From Actinomycetota bacterium (GTDB lineage: Bacteria > Actinomycetota > Acidimicrobiia > Acidimicrobiales > BP-101): DNA of 22,363 nucleotides. The notes beneath the pieces are model-generated. The model was not told the origin of the DNA, did no database searches, and worked only from the letters and a program-made list of their open reading frames with translations. Both the position numbers and the translations under genes were made by a program. Position 1 is the first letter of the stretch. Each line of letters starts with the position of its first letter. The stretch is from the NCBI GenBank assembly GCA_030838265.1, contig JAUTXA010000200.1, positions 1 through 22,363 on the forward strand, given 5' to 3'. Below are positions 16,583 through 22,363 of this stretch, piece after piece.

Positions 16583-17530
16583 GTGATCGTCGCCCTATTG
16601 GCCGTGGCTATCGTCGGCTCCAGGGTTGCCACCGGCCCCTCCGGTTCGGCAGGTCGGGACGCGGCCGTTGCTCGGGCCGTGCTGTGGGACGGCCAAGCCC
16701 GAAACGCTCTGGGCCCGCTCGCTCGCGTCCTCCCGAAGGTGGCCAACGACGTCGGGCGCTGGCGGGCCGGCCAGCTGCTGGCCACCGAGCTGCGACCCTC
16801 GTTGTCGGACGCCTCGACGGTCTTTGCCGCCGCCGCGATGGCCGTTGACCAGCTGCCGACGTCGCCAGCCGGCGAGATCGTCAACCGCCTCTACCGCTCG
16901 TCAGTGGCCCTCGACCAGGAGTGGATGGCCCTCACCATGACAGCGCTCGACATGCCGCCCGGCCCGCTGGCCCAGCAGGTCGTACTGGCGGCTTCGCGGG
17001 TGCGCGAGCTGGGCGACCGCATCTTCGACCGGGGGCGGGCGCCGCTCGAGCTCCTTCTCCCGTCGTCGTCGCAACCCGGTGTCAACATCGTCCTCCCCGC
17101 CGAGGTGCCCGACTGGGTGGCAGAGGGGCTCGCGGCCGGGCCGCCGCTCGACGCCGTCCCCCCGCCGCCTTCGGGTCGGCCCTCGGTTCGCCCTGCCCAC
17201 CGACCTGAGCAACCCCGGGCCCGTTGGGAGGAGGTCGTGGCGACCAGCGGAGCTCCCTCGGTCAACGACCTTCCCGCTTCCCTCGCCGCGCCTGACGCCG
17301 CCCGGCTGGCCGATCTCAGCCACCGCTGGCTGGTCGCCCTCGACCGGATGCGATCGGCTCCTGATCCCAAGGGCGATCGCGAAGGATCCGAACGGCTCTA
17401 CCTGCAGTGGCTGGTGGCCGCCGAGTCAGCCCGCGTCGGCCAGGCCGCGGTGATGGCATCAGGTGGAGCCGGGTCCCGCCTTCTCGGCTCGGCTCGGCAC
17501 CTCGCCCGGATCGCGCACGACGTCGCCTAG
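16583..17530 (+). CDS. Unknown N-terminally anchored helical protein at the end of the LIV operon
   Basis: A 315-residue protein from GTG 16583 (GGAG 5 nt upstream), beginning with a hydrophobic stretch (MIVALLAVAIVGSRVATG). The reading frame is open further upstream. A start at CTG 16526, overlapping the LivF stop, would add 19 residues rich in Arg and Lys (SPARRKPSSTRATAIGAG), which would make a much better signal-anchor; I cannot decide between them. The rest looks helical and extracytoplasmic, in two blocks: residues about 30-170, and about 220-315 after a Pro-rich linker (PPPPSGRPSVRPAHRPEQP). No enzyme motif or family is recognised. Its position 53 nt (or 0 nt) after LivF suggests it belongs to the importer. 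Confidence 0.75.
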   Translation: MIVALLAVAIVGSRVATGPSGSAGRDAAVARAVLWDGQARNALGPLARVLPKVANDVGRWRAGQLLATELRPSLSDASTVFAAAAMAVDQLPTSPAGEIVNRLYRSSVALDQEWMALTMTALDMPPGPLAQQVVLAASRVRELGDRIFDRGRAPLELLLPSSSQPGVNIVLPAEVPDWVAEGLAAGPPLDAVPPPPSGRPSVRPAHRPEQPRARWEEVVATSGAPSVNDLPASLAAPDAARLADLSHRWLVALDRMRSAPDPKGDREGSERLYLQWLVAAESARVGQAAVMASGGAGSRLLGSARHLARIAHDVA

Positions 17531-17546
17531 CGGTTTCGAATGGGCG

Positions 17547-18071
17547 TCAGGCCTCCGGCGCGAGTTGGGAGCGGGCGCCGTCGATGGCGATCTGCACGAC
17601 CTTCTCGACGTGGTCGACGTCGATGCCCAGGGCCTGGCCGATGTGGACGGACCAGATCTCGGAGCGCAGGTTGGTCTCGAAATCCAGCTGGCTGCGGATG
17701 TCGGCCCGGGCGGCCTGCCGGTTCTGCGACACCATCACGAAGGTGGCCAAGAAGATGGCCTCGAGGCTCACGATCATGGTCAGCAGGCCGAAGGGAAACT
17801 TGTCCCACTCCTTGGCCCGGCCGAAGAGGCCGACGTTGAAGGCGATCCAGATGCCGAACCAGACGGTGTGGATGTAGACGAACCGGAGCGAGCCGGCGAA
17901 CGCCGTGATCTTGTCGGCGATGCGGTCCTGAGCGCGCAGGACGGCGCGGAGGAGCGCACTCTCGTTCTTGGAGTGGAAGTGGTCGACCTTGAAGAGGTTG
18001 CCATCCTCGATTCCGTCGGCCCGGTCGATGGCCTGACAGGCCGGGCAGGTCACCTTCGCGTTGGATGCCAT
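17547..18071 (-). CDS. DUF1003 family membrane protein
   Basis: A 174-residue protein with the DUF1003 pattern: DRIADKITAFAGSLRFVYIH, a first membrane helix (VWFGIWIAFNVGLF), FPFGLLTMIVSLEAIFLATF as the second, and SQNRQAARADIRSQLDFETN after it. Two transmembrane helices are flanked by cytoplasmic helices. The N-terminus adds a CPACQ pair (CxxC), which might bind metal with a partner. Function of the family is unknown. It lies 37 nt after the VOC gene on the same strand and may be co-transcribed. It converges with the importer operon across a 16-nt gap, and I see no terminator hairpin there. Confidence 0.9.
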   Translation of the reverse strand: MASNAKVTCPACQAIDRADGIEDGNLFKVDHFHSKNESALLRAVLRAQDRIADKITAFAGSLRFVYIHTVWFGIWIAFNVGLFGRAKEWDKFPFGLLTMIVSLEAIFLATFVMVSQNRQAARADIRSQLDFETNLRSEIWSVHIGQALGIDVDHVEKVVQIAIDGARSQLAPEA

Positions 18072-18108
18072 GGAACAAACGGTGCCACGGCGGGCGGGGT
18101 CGGCGCTG

Positions 18109-18480
18109 TCAGGTGGGGACGCGGGTGAACATCTCGAGCAGGTGCCCGTCGGGATCGCGGAAGTACACGCCGCGTCCGCCCCAGCGGTGGTTGATCCGGC
18201 CGTCTTCTGGGCTGGCGGGGCCGCTGCCGTAGGTCACGCCCTCAGACTCGATCCGTTCGAAGATCTCGTCGAACTCGGTGTCGCCCACGTGGAAGGCGAG
18301 ATGGTGCGACTCGAAGCCCTCGCCGTCGTCGTAGTCAAGGGTGAGCGTGTCGTTGACCTGCACCGGCGCGAAGTGGCCATCGAGGCCGTCGTAGCTCAAC
18401 CCGAAGATGCGGGCGAAGAACCGGGCGCCGGCTTCCTTGTCGCGTGAGGGCACGATCGTGTGGTTCAAGACGATGGGCAT
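18109..18480 (-). CDS. VOC/glyoxalase-fold family protein
   Basis: A 123-residue single-domain protein of the vicinal-oxygen-chelate superfamily (glyoxalase I, extradiol dioxygenase and resistance proteins). The two beta-alpha-beta repeats are visible: LNHTIVPSRDKEAGARFFAR at the start, SHHLAFHVGD in the middle, and YFRDPDGHLLEMFTRV at the end. Candidate metal ligands are His7, one of the SHH histidines, and Glu in LLEMF. Such proteins are most often annotated by fold only, and the substrate is not predictable. The start ATG has a TANNNT box 5 nt upstream and no Shine-Dalgarno. Confidence 0.92.
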   Translation of the reverse strand: MPIVLNHTIVPSRDKEAGARFFARIFGLSYDGLDGHFAPVQVNDTLTLDYDDGEGFESHHLAFHVGDTEFDEIFERIESEGVTYGSGPASPEDGRINHRWGGRGVYFRDPDGHLLEMFTRVPT

Positions 18481-18485
18481 GGGCG

Positions 18486-18491
18486 ACGGTA
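18486..18491 (-). promoter_or_regulatory. Candidate -10 box (TACCGT) for a leaderless VOC gene transcript
   Basis: Read on the minus strand, TACCGT ends 5 nt before ATG 18480. It overlaps one of two GGTACC palindromes in this 92-nt divergent intergenic region. Confidence 0.35.
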
Positions 18492-18528
18492 CCGCTCGAA
18501 CGACTCTCTCCGCCGCGGTCGTGGTACC
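18488..18528. promoter_or_regulatory. Paired GGTACCG sites in a divergent promoter region
   Basis: GGTACCG occurs at 18488-18494 and 18523-18529, 35 bp apart, between the divergent VOC gene and the large beta-propeller membrane protein gene. The shared six-base palindrome could be an operator pair, or chance. Confidence 0.2.
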
Positions 18529-18572
18529 GACTCAATCCGTCATGGTCGACGGCAACCAGCGACAATGGTTCG

Positions 18573-20798
18573 ATGCGGCCACAGCGGCGGATCGTTGGCG
18601 TACTCGTCGGTTGCGTAGCGATGGTGTCGATGTTCGGCGCGTCGGCCCCGACGTCAGCGGCGTCGGCCACACTGGCGTCCGGCCCACGGATCTTCTTCGA
18701 CCGCGCTCCCGCGCCGTTGTCGCCGGTGATCCTGTCGAGCCGCGTCGACGGCAGTGACGAGGTGACGGTCGCGCCCGGGGCAGACCCGGCACTGTCTCCG
18801 GACGGAACGAAGCTGGCCTACTCGCGCTACCAGCCCGGTGGCTATCAGCTGATGGTGCTCGATTTCGCCACCGGCAAGCCCACCCAGTTGACCCACCTGA
18901 CCGATCAAGAGGCCGAGTTCGGCAAAGGACGCTACGGCGCCATGCGCCCGCTCTGGTCGCCTGACGGCCGGCACCTGGCCTTCGCACTGGCTGAGGGATC
19001 GAGCACGACGCTCGGCGTGATCTCCGCCTCCGGGGGTGCCGCCCACGACCTCGAGGACACCATCGCCCACCTCTACGGCCAGACGCCGATGTGGCTGGCT
19101 GACAGCTCGGGCCTGCTCGTGGGCTCGGAGGCCGGCGTGCACAGGGTGACGGCTGAGGGACGAGACGACGGCCCGATCGCCTCGTTGGGATCCGATCCCC
19201 AGGGCTTCGTGGGCGCCACGCCCGACGGCTCGATGGTCTTCGTCGGGACATCGCGAGGCTCCGAGCGGGTGGACGTGGCGTCAGGCGCCCGGGTCTCTCT
19301 GACCGGGGACGTGAGCTCGGTGTCGCCGGACGGGAGCCTGCTCGCCCTCGTCAACGCCGCCGTCAATCAGGTCTCGGTGACCTCCGCCGCCAGGCCGGCG
19401 AGGGTCGTCTACAACGCTCCCTCGGGGGCGAACGTCAACTCCACGCGCTTCAGCCGGGACGGCGCCTACCTGCTGATCGAGTACACCCAGAACGCCTCGG
19501 CCACACCCGGCTCGATCTCCACGGGTGGATTCCAGGCCGGGCCCGTGACACCGAGCGGGACATTCACCGCGGTCGTGACGTTGGCGGACGGGACGCTGGC
19601 CAACGTCACGGGTGACAGCGCCACCGAAGGGGAGGTGACCCTCGCTCGCGCCCTCGTTCCCGGGGCGACCGGGGGTGCGCTTCCAGCCACCGGCGGCTCG
19701 GGTCCGGCTACCACCCGAGTGGACAACAACAACAACAACAAGGCGCCTGGGCCGGTGGCCCGCCCGACCAAGCAGCGCTCGACGGTGGTCGCGGCAATCC
19801 CGACGGTGAAGGACGTGTCGAAGAGCGGCAAGGTCATCCTCATCAACCTCGTCGTGGTCGCCCTGCTCATCCTGCTCATCACCTTCCCGGCCCAGCTGTT
19901 CAACAGCACGCTCGACGAGCACTACGACGAGGTGCGGGGCTGGTTCCGGCTGCCAGGCCGGCGGGACCGACCGCCCGCGCCCCGGCCGGCCCCGCAGGAC
20001 GTCTCGAGGTCGCGCCGCATCCGGCTCTACGTGATGTTCCTGGCCGGCACCGCCATCCTGCACGGCTTCCTCGACCCGAGGTTCGGCCTCGACGCGGCCA
20101 GCGCCACCCTCGTCCTCGGGATGGTCATCGGCATCCCCATCGTGACCCTCGTGTCCAGCGCCGCCTCGCTGGCCTACGCGCGAGTGAAGCACGGCGACAG
20201 GGGAGTCATGCGGGTCCTCCCGGGCACCCTGGCGGTCGGGATCGTGTGCGTGGTCATCTCGCGTCTCGCCCACTTCGCGCCGGGCTACCTCTACGGGCTC
20301 ATCGCCGGCTTCGCCTTTTCACGCAAGCTCTCGAAGGAGGAAGAGGGACGTCGGGCGGCCATCACATCGACGTGGGTTCTCGCCGTCAGCATGGTCGCCT
20401 GGCTGGCTCTCAGCCCGCTGCAGGGCCACGTCATCCACGGGTTCTTCGGGTTCTTCTTCGAGATGGTCCTCTCATCGCTCACGAGTGTGTTTCTGGGAGG
20501 GATCGAGGGAATGGCGCTCGGTCTCGTCCCCATGCGGACACTCACCGGTGAGAAGATCTTTCGTTGGAACAAGGCGGTCTGGCTGGCGCTCTTCGCCTTC
20601 GCCCTCTTCGTGTTCGTTCACCTGCTCCTGCACCCGCAGAGCGGGTTCGGGGCCGCCGAGCACCCGACGCCTCTGTTCACCTGGCTCGGGCTGTTCATTG
20701 CGTTCGGTGCGGCATCGATCCTCTTCTGGGCCTACTTCCGCTACCGACCGGCGCGCCCCACCTCGCCGGTCGAGCCGGCCGCCTCGGTCGTCGAGTAG
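18573..20798 (+). CDS. Exported PD40/TolB-like repeat protein fused to a polytopic membrane domain
   Basis: A 741-residue protein. It starts with a signal peptide (MRPQRRIVGVLVGCVAMVSM, then SAASA). Residues about 40-350 carry WD40-like PD40 repeats: ALSPDGTKLAYSR, LWSPDGRHLAFAL, SVSPDGSLLALV and RFSRDGAYLLIEY, which predict an extracellular propeller. A linker with five consecutive Asn follows near residue 385. After a first transmembrane helix (LINLVVVALLILLITF) comes FPAQLFNSTLDEHYDEV, then about seven more hydrophobic segments. Near residue 650, LGLVPMRTLTGEKIFRWNK resembles the motif of FGLLP-type membrane proteins; that assignment is from memory of the pattern. The ATG at 18573 is chosen because the signal peptide follows at once. 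No function is known, and it is not in an operon. Confidence 0.85.
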   Translation: MRPQRRIVGVLVGCVAMVSMFGASAPTSAASATLASGPRIFFDRAPAPLSPVILSSRVDGSDEVTVAPGADPALSPDGTKLAYSRYQPGGYQLMVLDFATGKPTQLTHLTDQEAEFGKGRYGAMRPLWSPDGRHLAFALAEGSSTTLGVISASGGAAHDLEDTIAHLYGQTPMWLADSSGLLVGSEAGVHRVTAEGRDDGPIASLGSDPQGFVGATPDGSMVFVGTSRGSERVDVASGARVSLTGDVSSVSPDGSLLALVNAAVNQVSVTSAARPARVVYNAPSGANVNSTRFSRDGAYLLIEYTQNASATPGSISTGGFQAGPVTPSGTFTAVVTLADGTLANVTGDSATEGEVTLARALVPGATGGALPATGGSGPATTRVDNNNNNKAPGPVARPTKQRSTVVAAIPTVKDVSKSGKVILINLVVVALLILLITFPAQLFNSTLDEHYDEVRGWFRLPGRRDRPPAPRPAPQDVSRSRRIRLYVMFLAGTAILHGFLDPRFGLDAASATLVLGMVIGIPIVTLVSSAASLAYARVKHGDRGVMRVLPGTLAVGIVCVVISRLAHFAPGYLYGLIAGFAFSRKLSKEEEGRRAAITSTWVLAVSMVAWLALSPLQGHVIHGFFGFFFEMVLSSLTSVFLGGIEGMALGLVPMRTLTGEKIFRWNKAVWLALFAFALFVFVHLLLHPQSGFGAAEHPTPLFTWLGLFIAFGAASILFWAYFRYRPARPTSPVEPAASVVE
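19725..19739 (+). repeat. (AAC)5 trinucleotide tract encoding five Asn
   Basis: Five perfect AAC codons in the linker between the propeller and membrane domains of the 741-residue protein. It is an AT-richer island in GC-rich DNA, and repeat-number change here would alter linker length in frame. Confidence 0.8.
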
Positions 20799-20812
20799 AT
20801 GCGCTGACGCGA

Positions 20813-20845
20813 CGAAGGCGGGCCCTCCGCCGAGGCCCGCCTTCG
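20813..20845. terminator. Bidirectional intrinsic terminator between convergent genes
   Basis: A perfect 12-bp inverted repeat CGAAGGCGGGCC / GGCCCGCCTTCG with a 9-nt loop, lying between the stop of the propeller gene (20798) and the stop of the small secreted protein gene (20864). The T-tract is weak on both strands, but position and stem suit termination from both sides. Confidence 0.65.
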
Positions 20846-20863
20846 GATCTCGTAGTTGTCAGC

Positions 20864-21118
20864 TCAGAAGATGACCGGCCCAGGGCACGGCAGCACCTGA
20901 GCGGTGTGGCTCTTGCCGGCAACCGTCACCGTGACGGTGCCGCACCCAAAGGTCACGCTCGGCTTCCCCACCTTGGGGGGGATCGACGGCGGGACAGGGT
21001 CGCAGGGGTTGTCAGGGTCCGGGCAGGCCGACGCGTGGGCCACCGTGCCGCTTGTCATGAACGCCATGCCGCCGAGCAGGGACGCCGCCAGCGCCAGCCG
21101 GGCCAGTCGAGTTCGCAT
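20864..21118 (-). CDS. Small secreted protein, Pro- and Cys-containing, unknown function
   Basis: The 84-residue precursor has a strong signal peptide (MRTRLARLALAASLLGGMAF, cleavage near VAHASA). The mature peptide of about 55 residues begins with a Pro/Asp/Cys segment (CPDPDNPCDPVPPSIPP) and ends with a short Val/Thr strand-like part holding two more cysteines (FGCGTVTVTV and VLPCPG). Four cysteines could give two disulfides. GGAGG lies 10 nt before the ATG, and the gene shares a terminator with its convergent neighbour. Its architecture parallels the small secreted protein at 4260-4526, but I see no real sequence similarity. Not a recognised family. Confidence 0.72.
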   Translation of the reverse strand: MRTRLARLALAASLLGGMAFMTSGTVAHASACPDPDNPCDPVPPSIPPKVGKPSVTFGCGTVTVTVAGKSHTAQVLPCPGPVIF

Positions 21119-21230
21119 TCCGCCAGATCCTCCGGATTTTGGGTGAAAGGGACGAACAGGAGACTAGCCCCCGACGGGCCAAGAGGCACGTAGTGCAGGT
21201 ATCGGGCGCCGAGGGCCCGAATCCTCAAGG

Positions 21231-21999
21231 GTGCCGAGCGCCTATCCCGAGATGCTCAGGTCGACACGCCAGGAGCCAACCGAGCCTGACATCTCTCCTG
21301 GCGTCCAGTGGGGTCCAGGACCGTTACAGGCCCGGTGGACGGTGCCCACGTGGGTGATTCCGGCCGTGGTCGGCGTGCTCGTGGGTGCGTTGCTGGGACC
21401 CGTGATCCTCAACCGGGTCGGGAGGATCGTCTCGCCGCACCCGCTCGACGCAGGTGGATATCAACAGCTATGGGGAGGGCCCGACCCGTTCGAGTTCCAG
21501 GCCACGCCCGTGTCCGTCGTGGCCGCGAACACTCGCCTGCAAAAGACCGAGTACCTCGTCACGTACAAATCGAATGCCGTCTTCTCCGAGGTCTTCGGCG
21601 TGGCGAATCGCAGTAGTCACACGGTGCGGATCACGAGCGTCCAGCCGGCGTGGTCAGGTTGGACACTGGCCCACCAGATCGGTCTGCGGATGGCGGACCG
21701 ATCGAACGAGGCAACCTTCGCGATCCCGGGCCACAACGTCTCGTTCGGGCCCCGGGCCTCAAATTCCGTTCGCCCCCTTCAACCTGAGGCCCGGCGACTC
21801 CCGAGAGGTGATCATCGAGTACCAGTTCGCGGCAGGCTGCACGCCGCCCCCCGGTGGGGGCGGGTCGACGTCAAGCAACGGTCGTCAGCGCCGCATCCAG
21901 TTCTCGCAGTTCGGCATCAACCACACCCAGACCATCGACAACGGCGTCTTCTGGGGGATTCCGCACCAGCCGGAGTGCCCGCCCCGCCCGCCCGGATAG
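21231..21999 (+). pseudogene. Membrane-anchored extracytoplasmic protein interrupted by a frameshift
   Basis: Two overlapping frames together make one plausible protein of about 255 residues. The first frame, from GTG 21231 or ATG 21252, gives a short cytoplasmic N-terminus, a transmembrane helix (VIPAVVGVLVGALLGPVIL), and a beta-rich domain up to GHNVSFGP. The coherent sequence then continues in the next frame as QIPFAPFNLRPGDSREVIIE and ends at TAG 21999 with PECPPRPPG. The switch falls in GGGCCCCGGGCC at 21747-21758; one extra base there restores a single reading frame. This may be a sequencing or assembly indel, a recent pseudogene, or programmed slippage. The domain resembles Ig-like or DUF exported proteins in general feel only. 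No function is assigned. Confidence 0.7.
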
Positions 22000-22009
22000 C
22001 CAACGCTTC

Positions 22010-22015
22010 TATCCT
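22010..22015 (+). promoter_or_regulatory. Candidate -10 box (TATCCT) for a leaderless DgkA-family transcript
   Basis: TATCCT ends 6 nt before GTG 22022, the spacing expected if transcription starts at the initiation codon. No Shine-Dalgarno is present. Confidence 0.45.
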
Positions 22016-22021
22016 GCGCCG

Positions 22022-22363
22022 GTGCCGAAGGACGTTGAAGGCCCGCGCTTCCGCCGCTCATTTCGGTTCGCCCTGCGGGGAGTGCGGTGGATGCTGCGCA
22101 ACGAGCCCAACATGCGCTTCCACCTCATCGCGGCCACCGGAGTCGTGATCGCGGGCGCCGCCTTCCGCGTGCCCCTGGCCCAATGGACGGCGCTGGTCTT
22201 CGCCATCACGCTCGTCCTCCTCGGCGAGATCCTCAACACGGCCATCGAGGCGGTGCTCGACCTCGTCCAGCCCGGGCACCACGAGCTGGTCGGCGTGGTC
22301 AAGGACGTGGCCGCCGGCGCCGTGCTGGTGGCCGCCACGGGTGCCACCGTGATCGCTGCCATC
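22022..22363 (+). CDS. dgkA: Diacylglycerol/undecaprenol kinase (DgkA family), 3' partial
   Basis: Small integral membrane lipid kinase; in Gram-positive bacteria the family mostly phosphorylates undecaprenol, feeding the carrier lipid pool for the cell wall. The 114 codons seen run off the window end with no stop. The family core is clear: RSFRFALRGVRWMLRNEPNM with an N-terminal amphipathic helix, then a helix (LIAATGVVIAGAAF), then GEILNTAIEAVLDLV carrying the catalytic ExxNTAIE block, and VKDVAAGAVLVAA with the conserved Lys-Asp. GTG 22022 is the only sensible start and has a TANNNT box 6 nt upstream. About 10-20 residues are probably missing at the C-terminus. Confidence 0.92.
   Translation, partial: MPKDVEGPRFRRSFRFALRGVRWMLRNEPNMRFHLIAATGVVIAGAAFRVPLAQWTALVFAITLVLLGEILNTAIEAVLDLVQPGHHELVGVVKDVAAGAVLVAATGATVIAAI

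Noticed and set aside
17531..17546. Terminator between the importer operon and the convergent DUF1003 gene
   Set aside because: The 16-nt gap contains no inverted repeat or T-tract.
19281..20273. 330-codon minus-strand open frame opposite the propeller-membrane gene
   Set aside because: Low-complexity Arg/Asp/Gly/His product, antisense to a well-supported protein.

Overview
The window is GC-rich DNA from an actinobacterium. High GC, a mycothiol-type DinB/maleylpyruvate isomerase-like protein, a WS/DGAT acyltransferase, a soluble bacterial P450 and frequent TANNNT boxes a few bases before start codons suggest an uncultured member of the class Acidimicrobiia or a relative. That placement is inferred from gene content, not from a marker gene. 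The layout looks chromosomal. I see no insertion sequence, integrase, phage gene, CRISPR array or origin. No stretch longer than about 220 bases lacks a gene.

Region 1 (1-2476): an Fpg/Nei DNA glycosylase cut by the window edge, a WS/DGAT-type acyltransferase and a tRNA-Gly(GCC) with encoded CCA. Region 2 (2498-4526, minus strand): a secreted protein with a PA-IL-lectin-like pattern, a DinB/mycothiol-dependent isomerase-like protein, and a small secreted protein followed by a strong intrinsic terminator. Region 3 (4746-8673, plus strand): a YbaK/ProX-type deacylase, a helical heptad-rich protein, a cytochrome P450 and an N-acyl-D-amino-acid deacylase-like amidohydrolase.

Region 4 (8729-17530, plus strand) is the centre of the window: a tightly packed operon for a branched-chain-amino-acid-type (LIV) ABC importer. 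The order is substrate-binding protein, unknown 8-TM membrane protein, unknown exported protein with a C-terminal membrane anchor, fused LivH-LivM permease, LivG ATPase, LivF ATPase, and an unknown N-terminally anchored helical protein. Five successive junctions overlap at stop and start codons, so translation is probably coupled. The two unknown proteins lie between the binding protein and the permease, and a third follows LivF. This suggests an importer with extra envelope components, and it is the best candidate here for an undescribed system.

Region 5 (17547-20798): a DUF1003 membrane protein and a VOC/glyoxalase-family protein on the minus strand, diverging from a large exported protein that joins a PD40/TolB-like repeat region to a polytopic membrane domain. 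Region 6 (20864-22363): a small secreted protein on the minus strand, an anchored protein broken by an apparent frameshift, and the start of a DgkA-type lipid kinase that runs off the end.

Two styles of translation start are visible. Several cytoplasmic genes have a TANNNT box 5-8 nt before the start and no Shine-Dalgarno (probably leaderless). Exported and membrane proteins more often have a clear GGAGG-type site.
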